A DNA stretch of 64,000 bases, taken from Corbicula japonica. Lineage: Eukaryota; Mollusca; Bivalvia; Venerida; Cyrenidae. The stretch is taken from positions 692,001 to 756,000 of the forward strand of contig JAZAYU010000035.1 of the NCBI GenBank assembly GCA_038501625.1, written 5' to 3'. A program made the translations under genes and the position numbers. Below are positions 35,366-47,512 of the stretch, in pieces; position 1 is the first letter of the stretch; the number at the start of each line of letters is the position of its first letter. The notes under the pieces are model-generated. The model made no database searches and was not told the origin of the DNA. It saw only the letters and a list, made by a program, of their open reading frames with translations.

Positions 35366-35545
35366 GCTTCCGCCCGGTCTCAAATCCAAGACCGTGAATG
35401 TGTTAACCACAGCAACCATAACACAAAAAATATATTTCGGAATCATATGTTTAGCATTGTATTTTACCATGATATCCCAAGTGAACAGGAGCCCCTTAAT
35501 GTTAGAATCATTGGTCTGCTTTACACGAAGAATGTCCCAATTTCT
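35366..35545. pseudogene. Decayed divergent tRNA-Val pair
   Basis: 35366-35420 resembles the CAC gene in antisense (CTTCCGCCCGGTCTCAAATC...GTTAACCAC), and 35514-35545 resembles the TAC gene in sense (TCTGCTTTACACGAAGAATG). Order and orientation match the intact pairs. A 212-residue minus-strand frame over this area reads through these relics and is not a gene. Confidence 0.6.
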
Positions 35546-35689
35546 TTTATTCCAAAGCCGCACACCTTGTGTGAAAAGAGATTCTTTAAAACTCCCCAAC
35601 TCGTGTTTTCCTAATTTATCATCCTGATTCACATTGGAAAACTTTGAAAAGAAGACAAAATGGTAAAACTGAAGGTTATTAATCAAAAC

Positions 35690-36557
35690 AGATAGTTAAT
35701 AATTATATTTATGTTACAAAGAAGTTCCATAAAGCTTTAAGGTTGTGCTATGGTAAGGGTTAAGTCAGTATAAAGAAAAACATGTTCGGTGTTTTGAAAG
35801 AGGTATGCTATTCAAGCGAGTTCAACAAAACTTAAATTAACTCTTGTTGGTAGAAATTTGTGAAAGGTGTATTCTTTTGAAAAAAGGTGATATTTTAATG
35901 ACACCAATTAAATCCCAAAATTGAATTGAAAGAGACTTTCTTGTATTGACCTTCTCAACGCAATGCAATAATTCAGTGTGACATTGATATAGGTAAATTT
36001 ATCTATTTGTTGAAAAAAGAAGTATTACTGTAATGTATTTTTCGTGTATATAAATCCACAAAGAGATTAGCAGGGATTATCATTTTTATTCTATTTACAA
36101 AAGCTGTTGAAGTAACTTGATTTTTCAATAGAGTGGCGATGCAATATTGTGGTAACAAAAGTGTGAAAATTCTACCAGATTAGACAAAGATTGTATGTTT
36201 ATAGTAATAACGGTAGTTGATTATTATAAAATATGTATGAAACAAACTTTATATGTGTTCTAGCTTGATATACACGGTTAAAAATAATTAATTACCATTT
36301 TCGTGCATTTCGTGAAGACATTTTATGCATTTTCTACCTTGGAATATTTTTTTAGAATAAGTAAAGTGTGAATAAAAAACATCTCTTTTGGGAACGGGGA
36401 GTAGCGGGGGATTTTAACTAAAAGTGTCCAGTGTTTTGGATTTATTGAAACATTGAAAGTTTTTGGGACTGTAGAAACCGTCAGTTGTGTCGAAATTTCG
36501 AATATTTTGGATTTTTAAAGTGTTTTTACAGTTGGGACATATAAGCAAAAGGTTATT
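35690..36557. other. Gene-free stretch before exon H
   Basis: AT-rich, nothing recognised; would contain the exon H promoter if that exon is real. Confidence 0.45.
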
Positions 36558-36643
36558 ATGAGTAAGGTGATGGTAAACAGAAGGGTGGGGCGAATCCCGG
36601 AGGAGAGACCCATGTCTACGTTGTCTATAGCAAGCGGAAAGAG
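36558..36643 (+). CDS. Array first exon H (ADGB alternative N-terminus), short
   Basis: 28 codons plus two bases from ATG 36558 to a GTATGC donor preceded by AAGAG (phase 2). The product is basic and Ser-rich: MSKVMVNRRVGRIPEERP followed by MSTLSIASGK. It has NRRV but no canonical RRxS. Reading through the donor gives only eight more residues and a stop. A minus-strand frame over the same bases is a shadow. Confidence rests on composition, donor and phase. Confidence 0.55.
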
Positions 36644-36749
36644 GTATGCCCTCGTTTTGTTCTCCAATAGTGTATATTAACATGATTTGATTGGATCGTT
36701 CAATTCCATTCTCTAAGTTTTCAATTTTAACATCATCAAAAAGAGAACA

Positions 36750-36900
36750 GTTGAACCTGCCTTAGTAGCTACCTGCATTTAGCAACATCCTTTCTTAAAC
36801 AAGCCAATTTGGGTATGTCCTAAACTGTTATTTTTTTCTAATGTTTACCTCTCTTAAACAACCACCTGTTTAATGCAGCCAGTTTTTGTCGCCCCCTTGG
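36750..36900. repeat. Dispersed repeat (ACCTGCATT family), copy 2
   Basis: Related to 23425-23565 (GAACCTGC, AGCTACCTGCATTTAGCAA, TATGTCCTAAACTG). Confidence 0.6.
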
Positions 36901-37698
36901 GTGGGTGCTTTATACATGTCTGACTGTATAAAGTATGTCAATATTAAATACACAAAACTAGTGTTTATAGGTATATTCTTTTATTTAAGGGCGCTTTAGG
37001 CTTTTTTGTAAGATTAAGATTTTAAAATATCTGGTCTTCTACTAACCCTCTGTATATCAATAATCAAAACATGTTATACCAAAAGCCATTATGAGAAAGG
37101 TGTGATTGCACAGAAGTCTCGGTACATTTCTATACTGTTTGTGGATTTATTTTACTACGTTGCTTCGGCAGTCTTAGGGAAGAAACATAATAATTTCAAG
37201 TTTTCTTGCCAAAAGCCCTATCATAAATACTGCTGCCCGAAAAGCGGTATCTGCAAAACCAGCATTCCGTTTACACTGGTTTATAATTATGTGCACCACC
37301 TGACATGATGGGAAAGGTATAACACTTCAGAACATCATTATTTTGCTCTAGTGTTTCCAGTGTTGATTTCTACTTCGCACTTTACAAATGCCAAATTCTA
37401 TTTTCTTCAGTCTAACAAGATATGATTTAAAATTTCAAATTACACTGGAAACAAATACAACAAAAACAACTCTTAAAAGCTTTGCCGCTACAAGGGGAGG
37501 TCACTGCGTTGGAGTTGTGTAAACTTCTTGCAGCGGTTATTTCCCTTGGACGTTTCTATCTACCATAATATATGATGTCTCGTGTTTATTTCTCAGCTTG
37601 ATGAATATGTTCTTGGGGACTCGCTTGTTAGGATGGGGGTCTGAACAACAATCCGCTAGTTTGCTTGACAAACATTTACCTCCGTTATCAGCGATCAG

Positions 37699-37914
37699 TT
37701 AATACTTGTCGTTGTTGGCATCTTCTGTCTCTACAGACAATCGAGTCTGCACCTGATTAAGTTTTGGGACTGCAGCGCCGGATTTGGCTGAATAAGCTAA
37801 TGCGAGAGCTGCATCTCCGACCGCACTTGCTGCAAGCATGTTCAGTGCTGGGTAATGACAGGCTGGATCCTCTGCTGTTTGCGGCTCTTCCTTTCCTTGG
37901 GCTGGATTTCTCAC
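37699..37914 (-). CDS. Unrecognised minus-strand open segment, possible terminal exon
   Basis: A GC-rich island on the minus strand is open for about 71 codons to a TAA at 37699-37701. Its second half is Ala-rich, then polar (MLAASAVGDAALALAYSAKS, ending TEDANNDKY). A minus-strand AATAAA lies at 37585-37590, about 110 bases after the stop. It begins right after a TGA, so an acceptor near 37910 would be needed. I do not recognise the protein; it may be the last exon of an opposite-strand gene or a retro-fragment. Confidence 0.3.
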   Translation of the reverse strand: MRNPAQGKEEPQTAEDPACHYPALNMLAASAVGDAALALAYSAKSGAAVPKLNQVQTRLSVETEDANNDKY

Positions 37915-37959
37915 TTCTCAGCCTGCTTGAAATCGGTTTTGAAAATATCACGACAGCTA

Positions 37960-38975
37960 GAACTGTCGGAAGATGCTGTTTTAAGATCTGCTGGGTTGAT
38001 GTTCCATGCCTTCTACTATACTTTTACACATATTCATTAATAAGGGTACTTATCTGAATTCAGTATTTTTATGAGAGTAATGGAAACAACATTTTGCGAA
38101 TGTTACAAATATCCCATTACTATCGTATTTAATTCAAATAAAACAGAATATCTGCCAAACAAGAATGTTTCTATCGGGATGCACGCTAACTTTGTCGTTT
38201 CGCTATTTCGCTTTGACGTAGGACAGAACGATATGACGAATCCCGACTTGGCATGGTTACGTTTTGTGTTGTACAGATGAACCAAAATGTCAGCCATCGT
38301 ACATATTCCTTCATAGAAGTAAATTGTACAATGAAAGCTTGATCTTACAAAGAAAAATGATCTTAACCCATTAACAAAAAGAATTTTTAAACAATGCACA
38401 GGGATACATATAAACAGAGCGCACATATACAACTAATTTTAAAGGCGAAAAAATAACGCATGGCACAGCGTCTTGGTCCGCGCTATCGTAACCGCGTAAC
38501 ACCGGGTTCCGTTGAACTGTCCAATAATAAAGGCAATTAGACGTGACTTTTATTAAATCTTAATGCTTAATTCTCATTGAAATTAGTTAATATGACATTA
38601 TAATCCAAATATCAAGCATACTTAAGAACCGATTAAAGCATAAAGCATAATCCGCTAATTATTTTGATTTCACAGCAGAAGATATATATGCAGAGTAACA
38701 TAGGTCGAGCATATCAGTGTTGTTCTACGTAAATATATAGAATTACAGCCGTTTTTACTGGATATTTATTATTTCTATTAAATCAAAGCATTTTCTGAAA
38801 TAATTAATTTAGTTTGACATTATACTTATGTACGCGTTTATTAACGTAACGTGATATCTATACAAACGTAACGGTGTATAGCGAATGTGAAGTTGGAAAC
38901 GATAAAATAAATCACTGTACATGTGTATGATAATCTTGCTCCTCGAAAAGCAAAGCTTTTAGACTTGCATCAGGT
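37960..38975. other. Gene-free stretch before exon I
   Basis: AT-rich; the small open frames at 38071-38432 on both strands have no splice context or family. Confidence 0.45.
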
Positions 38976-39112
38976 ATGGAGCGTCCTAAGCCGGCCAACA
39001 TGCGACGCCGGGTGTCTATTTCTAACCCACGTCCGAGTATTTCGGGTCCCGACTCACGAGGCTCCTCGAGCAAAGGACGGAGGAAAAGTTTCTACTCTAT
39101 TGATGCCATGCA
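38976..39112 (+). CDS. Array first exon I (ADGB alternative N-terminus)
   Basis: 45 codons plus two bases from ATG 38976 (in-frame stop upstream at 38931) to GTAAGT (phase 2). Contains MRRRVSISNP, PSISGPDSRGSSSKG and GRRKSFYS: two strong basophilic-kinase sites. Predicted disordered and strongly basic. An overlapping longer frame (38923-39120) is in another register and lacks this signature. Confidence 0.72.
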
Positions 39113-41618
39113 GTAAGTGATTAATGATATTAAAATTATATATAATTACTTATAATTACGGTAATTGTCAAACGCGTGAAGACTTCTAAGATTGTGTCTT
39201 CAAGTCAGAGTATTTCATGTTATCATACGTTATATCATAAAATCATGTATATAAGAAAGCATGGGAAAAGAAATTTGATATTATTCTATGGCGACACTTC
39301 AAGTATATTTACTCATCCATAATCATTCTTAAAACATAACATATGATTAGTTCAAGAGAGCATTTGTATGCACGAGAGCTGTTGTTGTAATTTCTTTTAA
39401 AGGCACATATTCAGATGAACTCTTTTGGATCAGGGGGTTAATACAAACATTTAAAACTACATTAAGAAGGAAATGTCTGTTTAAGTGTGCTACTAACCAA
39501 GTGACTGAAGTTGTTAGTTGTCAGTCACAGGCCCCTGTTTACTGTAACTTCGAGTTCGTCTGAAGTCCTTCCTTTCATGTCTGGAAACGTGGTTCATGCT
39601 TTTGTTTGTATTAGTGCCCAGATGGCACATTGGTCCTCTCTAGCAGGAAAAGGGGACATTCACACCAACCCTCGGAAACCAACTTTAATCAACAACAAAT
39701 TAAGCAGAAGGCAGGATAGGAGTAGTATGAACAGAAAAGCCTGTATTGAAATGATCCTAAGAACATAGCACAGAGGTCTCCCCAACACTAAAATTCTCAT
39801 TGTTTGTCGCATGCGAAGTTGATTCATACCGGCTTAAACTTTTCTGATTTGATGGGTAAAAGAGAATGGACCATTCATGACATTATTAATTGGGGAGTTT
39901 AAGAGATTCTGTCCATTAAGTGGCCTTTGATCTGCCTACCATTTATCCTTTAATGGAGGTGTAAATACTTGCTTTATGGTCACCGATACCTGTGATTCTT
40001 GTTTGATTTACGGTTGACGTTGAATAAAGGCAATCAGTGCGGGTAACCAGCTGAGGACGTGGGTTTTTTGGATCGACTTAAACGTGTGAAATGCGGGACA
40101 ATGAATGGGAAACATTCAACTGTTATGACTGAGTGCTAGTGACTAACACTGTCGAACAGTGTGTAAGCGTTATGAAAATAATAACTGTAAGAGGAAACCC
40201 CGTCCCTCTTTACTTTGTTTAGTTATTGATAGATAGTCTGATTACATGATTTGAACGATAAAGCAATTTTTTATTTGACAAATAGATGCATTCAAACATC
40301 AGTAAAGAGTTTGTCTTTACAGAGGCTTGCCTTTCTGAAGTATAAGCCAATTGTTAGGGTTGAAAGGGGCGTTAGTTCCTGTTGCGGTTGAAAGGGGCAT
40401 TTTTGTTGAAAAACATTCAATTCATTAACTCCTTATCTGTACTGGATCGTTCTACATCCTGAGTGACTGTTTTCCATGTTTGCTGGTTAAATAAAACCTT
40501 CAAATATTGGCTAGCGCCTTGATAACATTTTGAGTTACAGCCCTTGAAACCTGTTTGCATTTGGTATTATTATAATTTTCGAGTACGAGTACTTTTAAGT
40601 ACCATAAGTAATTGTTGGGCTTATGTGACATTCTCTTCAAGAGACGCCTTGATACTTGACACTTGATGAACAAGTGTTCATGATTTATGCTGCCATTTTA
40701 TGAATGACTGTCAATGCATTTTGCATCCATTAAAGTTTAAACTTTCAGTGACAGGAAGTGACTTTGTCATGAGATGACAATAAAACTGTTGTTTTTTTTC
40801 CCAAAGAGTCCTAAAGCTGGAAAATTGGATTAAATGTCAGACTGAAATATTTTCAAGCAAACTTTGTTTATGTTAAGGTGAAAATATTTCTTCGCTTGTA
40901 AGTTTTCAAGAAATCTCGGACCAGACATCAAATGTGTAAACTTTATCAATCAAACGCCAAAAAATGGAATTATTTATTTCATAAAATTGACCGACCCAGA
41001 ATTCAGATTGGACACAGAACGAAATTTTGATTTAAAAATATGACGGATTTTCAATTAGTGTGGTAACAGCCAACCTTTATATACACCAAACAAGAACTTC
41101 TCTTTAAAGCAACAAAGTTCACATTTATTTTTTTTCTAGTTTCGTGCTTTTCACTAAAATCCAGTGCAATTGTTGGCACATAATTACAAGCTCTCGATTT
41201 TTGCAGAAATTTACTCCTAGCTGTAACAAATTGTGAATATTGTGCAATATATGTGACAAAAACGCATTGGACCGAGACTTTTCGAACATAAATTGTTGTT
41301 CCAAGAAATGTTCTGTCGTCTGCTGATTAAAGTGGTGTCGTCTGCTGCAAGTTTATGATCAGAGAGACTGAGTTGAATTGCATCGTGGCGGGTTCATTTC
41401 ATTTTGTAATAGTATTTTATGGAAATCAGTTGAATTAACTAATTGATTTCTGTGAATAAATGCAACGATTTTCCTCAATTAGTTCTGCAATATAACGAGG
41501 ACATCCCATCTGTGGGCTGAGCACAACGGGACAGTGGCTGTAGATGTGGACTTGCTTGGATTTTGATGCGAAATTTCAGTGATTTTGGATTTTAACGATA
41601 GTTGCAATACATTTTTAA
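39113..41618. other. Gene-free stretch between exons I and J
   Basis: No exon, RNA gene or clear transposon recognised. A GTTGAAAGGGGC block repeats at about 40358 and 40387. The open frame at 39511-39768 lacks splice context. Confidence 0.45.
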
Positions 41619-41755
41619 ATGATTGCTTCCACTGTGGCACCAGTGGGGTCAAAACGGCCCCTAAGCCGGAGTAATACTAAGATACGAATCGGGAGTGGTG
41701 GCTCCGAAAGGTCTGGGTCGCGTCCAACATCGGGATTGCAAAGGCCGAACTCAAG
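41619..41755 (+). CDS. Array first exon J (ADGB alternative N-terminus)
   Basis: 45 codons plus two bases from ATG 41619 to a GTAGTA donor after AACTCAAG (phase 2). Product is Ser/Arg/Gly-rich: SKRPLSRSNTKIRIG, GSERSGSRPTSG, QRPNS. RxxS-type rather than RRxS sites. The in-frame TAG just after the donor means splicing is required for anything longer. The donor is only moderate. Confidence 0.6.
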
Positions 41756-43820
41756 GTAGTACTTACAGGACAAGGGAAGCTAATAATACTTGCTTGTGTT
41801 TTGTATGATTTATCTTTCTTTACATACGAATAATACTGTAGAAGATTAAGAGAAACTTAATTGTTAAAGTCGATTATTATTCTAAAAACTAAGCACATTG
41901 AATGTAAGGATTTTACATCAAAGGCAGAACATCATTTTAGGCTACAATGGTACATACATGAAATTTCGGGTAAATTACAGTATATCAGGATTTTTCTGCG
42001 GCCAAAATTAAAAAGCTTAAAATTAAATTAACCGGATAAATTGCTTAGCAACCGATGGAAAAAACATGTTAAAAGCTGTCATTTTTTCTTCGCATCAATG
42101 GAAATTTAATTTAAGAAATTGAAAGTTTGCAATGAAATAGTCTACTTATTTTTTGGTCAAAATTTGAAAATGTTTTCGCGGACATTTTTGCAGAAAACAA
42201 GAAATAAGCTTTAGGGTGGAAACGCCGGTTGCGTGTTCCTGATCTTGATCATAGTGATTGTTTACAATTCCGCCGGGTCACTCATATTTTATCAGTCAGT
42301 TACAACTGGTAGTACCAACGTGGTAAATTTCTATTAACATATATACGAATAGGCATTTTTAGACAAATAAAAAACAGTTGACATTTAATACAGACATCTA
42401 CATCCAATTGTATGCAACAAATATAATCAAAATATTGATTGCGCCAACTGGCTCAGAAGCAAGGTTTTAAGAGTTCCATTTGTAAAGAAAATAAAAAAAA
42501 ATAATGTGTACATTCAAGATAATTAAGGACTACCATGTGGTATTTTTATGATCTTGTCAGATATACCAAATACCAAAATGAGAACTAAATAAACACCGCC
42601 TTCAATTCTAGGGTAAAAAGCTTAGTAAACCATACTCAGAATGCAAAAGTTGCAAAATTAGATAGTCAAACGCCGACAGAATTATTTGTAATGGAGACAT
42701 GCTCAAACAGAATTAAGTAGCCTAAAACCAATATTTATGTAAGTTATCTTTTTATTAAATTATTACAGTTTTTGCGTTTTATAACGCCATATATTTTAGG
42801 TTTTTTTAATGATGTCAAAATATGTCAATGTAATATCATCTCATACAAAATTTCAGTTCTATAGAACAAAATCGAAGTATTGAAGTTTTTCAAATTTGGC
42901 TTTCAAATAATGAATAATTGATTGCACTTCATAGTAGAAAACCGATCACTTTATTAAAGTAGCATTATTATCTAGACGTTTAATTCAAAATTTCTTGTAA
43001 TAAATAAACGTTTTGACATTTGAACAAAAACTTACAAGCCTGCTGTGTTCTAAATAAGCAGCCGCCGGTTTTATTAAAATTGAATTTCAAATCATTTTTA
43101 CATTATTCTCAGTACCGTACGTTGTACTAATTATCAAACTTTTCTTTAATCAATTTTCAGTCAGTAAATGTTTACTCCCATAGAACCTAACTATAACCGA
43201 TTATGGATAAGAAGATAGTCACGTGACACTGTATATATCCAATGAATGATCGAATGGCAGATATGGAGGAATCAAATATTTTTTTCCAGTGACCATTTTT
43301 TCGTAAAAAAAAACAACACATGTCAATGTGTAATTTATAAAACTTTTTGGTGAAACAACATGTTTAAATTTAGTAATCAGTCACGTGAGTGTCAATTGAT
43401 CGATAACATACTGTAATAATAGTGTTTGTGGTCTCCTTTAGTGGGAACTGCATTTTGAAATACACTTAAACCTACCTCTTTTTGGCCCAACCAACATATT
43501 GTTCTCATGCAAGCATACCTCTTTAAGAGTTGGTTAATCAGATCCACGGACAGTTCCTATCTTTGATTAAATTTTGTTCAGTGAAGACCGTTCAAACACA
43601 CCGTGATCAAACATTGACACACCGTGACAAAACAGTGTTTTAACATTTATATGTTTATATAGGAAACGCTCTCGCACACCCTAACCGTCCCCGAACTTGG
43701 TCTCAAACAGGTACTAAATCACCGAACTGGGTCGCAAACAGGTACTTAATCCGTTCCTGGTAGAATTGTACGTATACGAGCTATTCCGATGTCTATAGCG
43801 GGATCGATCCGTTCTTCAGT
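41756..43820. other. Gene-free stretch
   Basis: AT-rich; nothing recognised on either strand. Confidence 0.5.
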
Positions 43821-43884
43821 GCCCAAGATCATAAAACTAAATCTGGATGCCAGTCTCAAATCTTAGTTTTGTGATCTTGGGCCC
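43821..43884. mobile_element. Short MITE family B copy
   Basis: Ends TGCCCAAGATCATAAAACTA and TAGTTTTGTGATCTTGGGCC, with most of the centre deleted. Confidence 0.85.
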
Positions 43885-44212
43885 TGTTCTATTCTGCGAA
43901 ATGATGGCTATAGTTAGCTAGTGTATGGCCAGCTACTGTAAATCATTTCTCACTAGCCCCGATTATTATAATCACGATAAGTTGTCAGGGGTAATTATTA
44001 AAACAAATATTGCTATCATAATTTTTAAAAATCTGGTATAATTGAAGTCGTCGGATTATCGAGATTGTAAGATGTCAGTAATTTAAAAATTTAATTCCGT
44101 ACCGACATTCGCCGAGACACAAGGGGGTTATTAAACAAGGACAACCTCGGGATTTTATTTGATAAGCACTCATCTTGCTATACATGTATTTGTATATTTA
44201 AATAAATTTCAG

Positions 44213-44285
44213 TAATAATATTTCTGATCTAGTTCGATCAAAAGGCGGATTGAGTCCTGACTTATCTCCGAGTGGATTTTATTGA
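44213..44285 (+). CDS. Candidate alternative terminal exon inside the array
   Basis: After an AATAAATTTCAG acceptor, one base completes a phase-2 codon and 23 codons follow (NNISDLVRSKGGLSPDLSPS, then GFY) to a TGA. The acceptor phase matches every upstream first-exon donor, so A-J could each splice here, giving short Arg/Ser-rich proteins without androglobin. The polypyrimidine tract is weak and no clear poly(A) signal follows closely. Confidence 0.35.
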
Positions 44286-45251
44286 AAAATTATGAAAAAT
44301 TTGATTTATTACTGTACCTTGATTTTGTGTGTGAAAATACCATAGAAGTTAAAATTAAGTTTTGGAATTTATATAGGAATCGGTGTTGTTTTTTATTGCA
44401 TTTTATGTTCTTTAAACACAAGTTAATATTTTACAAATTGATTTTAAACAAGTCACAACTTTAGGTCTTTTGTAGCTGTTGAGGAATGGAATTTGTTATA
44501 AAGAGTTTTTAGATACATCAATATATATCGAACAAATTTGTATGTTTTGATGTTATTATCTTCTATAGTATTACCTTGTCTTTAACTTGAGAACTACGTC
44601 TGGGAAAACGTCGGTTTTCTATTAAGTGTTTCTACGGACTCTCCTAGAAATAACTTACCCTGTTAACGCTACGTCGTATTCATTTTTTTCATCATTTATG
44701 TTTGTTTTTGCGATGTCGTGTAAAAATTTAAAGATGATTTTAAATTAACTGCGATTCAATACTGACCGTTGTATCATTTTGTCGTAGTTTGGCATGAATA
44801 GCACAAAAGAAACGGAGTTTGTTTAAATATAAAATATATCGATAATTTCAATTCTTTAATTGTCCGTATTATTTACAGACAACCTATGAATTATTTGTTG
44901 AGTTAACCATTAGTATCGAAATGACTGGAGCAACATAGATCGGTAAACACAACCCTGCTTTCACTTGAACTAGAAAGAAATTAGCATTTAGATGAAATTT
45001 AGTTCAGAGTGTAACTAGTAACGAGAAACAGTGAACAAATTTTACAATCTGTTCATTTGTTATGCTGTGAAGTCAGCATTTTGTGAGAATTAGCAACAAT
45101 AATGGACAATTACACAAATACCTAGGGAGTAGCCGGTGATTGTTTCCTAGGTTATCAGTTCATTACTTCGTTTAAATTTAGCGGATTATGATGTTTTAAC
45201 GTAATGGATATATGTCTGGAATTTACATACTGAAAAAGATTCACTGAGGCA
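44286..45251. other. Gene-free stretch before exon K
   Basis: AT-rich; nothing recognised. Confidence 0.45.
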
Positions 45252-45577
45252 ATGAGTCGTCGTCAATCTCACGCTAGTGTTGCGGGTGTAAGGCGTAGTT
45301 CTGTTGCTGAACAGAGCAAAGCTAAAAGAGTGTCTCTCAAAGACGGTACATTAGGAGCTGTGGCCAACCGGTTGGCATCTCTAGCGGAAATCAAAGAGGG
45401 GGACGTGTATTATAAAATTGAGAGGATTTATCCCTCGATTCCAGACCATCCGGAAGATGTTACTATTACTCTCGCAAAATGGACGAGAGAATCTCGGACA
45501 GGTTCTATAGCCGGGATCAATCGGGATGAAACGGGAACACCGAGCGAAATGCCGGGTCCTGGTTATGACAGAGAAAG
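45252..45577 (+). CDS. Array first exon K (ADGB alternative N-terminus)
   Basis: 108 codons plus two bases from ATG 45252 to a GTGAAT donor after GAAAG (phase 2). Starts MSRRQSHASVAGVRRSSVAE, then AKRVSLKD, a short helical ANRLASLAEIKEG, a more ordered central part (DVYYKIERIYPSIPDHPEDV), and a Thr/Gly-rich end (TRESRTGS, GYDRER). Three strong basophilic-kinase sites in the first 35 residues. The YYKIERIYPSIPDHPE segment looks more globular than the other tails. Nearest alternative exon to the canonical start. Confidence 0.72.
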
Positions 45578-46754
45578 GTGAATTCAGTTAATTGCTTAAC
45601 ATAAATAATCGGGAGATACGGTTTACTCCATTAGTTAGAAATAATAATTTAATTGATAATTTAGCCTCATTAATAATATAACTTCCGGTGTTTCGATTTT
45701 TTCCATCCGATAGATCAATTAACTGCATTTTACATGTTTACAGTGCCTTTGAGCTAATTCTCCCCAAACTTGTCATATCACATTTGAATCGGATCATAGC
45801 TTTAATTTTTTGGATTTAATATGTGTAGAACAAATAAATTCCATATTTCGAATTATCTTCCAGGAAGTCATGAAATTACTTTTTCCATCCGAATAAACGT
45901 ACAGTAGACTTCTTGAAAACGTTGTATCTCAATCTTATTGTTATTTCATTAAATCTGATCATTTATAGAACTGTTACAGATTTTAAGTGGAGAAACTTTA
46001 AATATTATTTAGTAACCGACGAATCAACGGAGTTAAAATTAAAAGCTTTTGGGTGCATGAAAACACGCTCTTTTTTATATTGTCTCTGTACAACATAACA
46101 AAATATATATTTTTTAATTTTATGTCACGTCTAAACTTGCAAATGATTATAAAATTTATTGTTGTCATTATAAAATTTATTTAATAAGGAGATTTTAGTT
46201 CAGACGGTGCCAGTGGATAACGATTTACATAGCATTAAACTTAAACAACAACAACAACAAACAAACAAATAAACAACCAACCAAAACGATAACAAAAACA
46301 GTTGGATGATAATTGGGATACTCGAACAACTCTCCTCAACGGTCACACTTGATCACGTGGATGAAATTTCATTCGAACACACTTCACAGCATGTTATGTT
46401 TAATCTATTGATCAATCGATCCTTGAGCGACCTACCTCTATTGAAAAAATAATCCGTTTGTATGATAATGTCAATACAATAACTGTTGATAACCAGAGCT
46501 ATAAATTGTGAAGGAGCAATATTGTTCATGAATGGTTTCTTTGGATAATAAAGAATTTATACAAGTGGTAAAAAAAATAAAATAATACAATGTACATCGG
46601 TGCGTATTGTTTTCCCGCAATGTGTCAATTAACCGGAACAAGTAATATTCGCATGCGTGTTGAACTTTATTGACCTCGCGTGGCAACCATTTGATGTAAA
46701 TAGCGTTTGCAATCGATGAGTTTTCTGAGAATAGCCGGACAAACGTGTTAAATC

Positions 46755-46819
46755 ATGGCTTCCAAAGGGGCCAAGAAAAATACTTCTACCAACAGGGTCA
46801 GTTCAGCGACTCCAAGAGA
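46755..46819 (+). CDS. Androglobin canonical exon 1
   Basis: ATG 46755, 21 codons plus two bases, GTAAGT donor (phase 2). It begins MASKGAKKNTSTNRVSS, which resembles the MASK...KK start of vertebrate androglobin as I remember it, so I take this as the ancestral first exon. It contains one RVSS site. Splices to 49860, completing a Glu codon. Confidence 0.85.
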
Positions 46820-47445
46820 GTAAGTGTTGGGCAGAATTAATGTAATTAAAAAAACAGAAAGTGTCATTAGAAACAACATGGCCGTTCGCCACTTCTTACC
46901 CTTCATTTTTTGCAGACTCTGACTTCATGACCTAAACATGGCTTTGTTGATATGGCTTGTATTAAAGGAATTAAAAACAGTATCGCTTCGTAACTTACAA
47001 AGTGCATATGCTATTCATTGTTAACATGACGACTTAAGAAAGATTCGCACTCAAAATAGTTCGCACCTAAACGGAACAGTAACTTGAGTAAGTTTTATAT
47101 CATTATTTGGAGACCCATGCTATAAGTCAGTCAATATTTATTATTTTCACAATTCCCTTCACATGGGCTTCAAAGGTTTGCTATCATTTATAGCTCATGA
47201 ATGATGCCTTAAAATCAAAAGCGGTGTGGGTCATTAGCCATCAACACAGTATGCAGTTTTTCTCAATAAATGTGTTTTCAGGTTTAAACCCATGAAGGCC
47301 ATCATCTTTCAACTTCCGAAAAAAAGATATCCAGTCTGTTCAACTTCTGCAAGCTAAGACAGCTATGGTCGCTCAGTCATTCTAACAGACTTTTGAAGCA
47401 GCCATCTTTTTCTTATATGGCATTAGTCTATGATGAACCATGACT

Positions 47446-47512
47446 TTGTTAGCTCAATTTGTAGAGCATTGGCTGGGTAAGCTGGAGTCCGAGGTTTTAA
47501 TCCTGGTCAATG
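47446..47512 (+). mobile_element. tRNA-derived SINE head
   Basis: TTAGCTCAATTTGTAGAGCA resembles pol III box A and GAGGTTTTAATCCTGGTC a degraded box B at the usual distance, in a tRNA-like outline that does not fold fully. The SINE body presumably continues right; its end is not visible to me. Confidence 0.65.

Noticed and set aside
35048..35686. 212-codon minus-strand open frame
   Set aside because: It crosses poly-G/poly-T tracts (Pro and Lys runs) and two decayed tRNA-Val relics; composition changes abruptly and no domain is visible.
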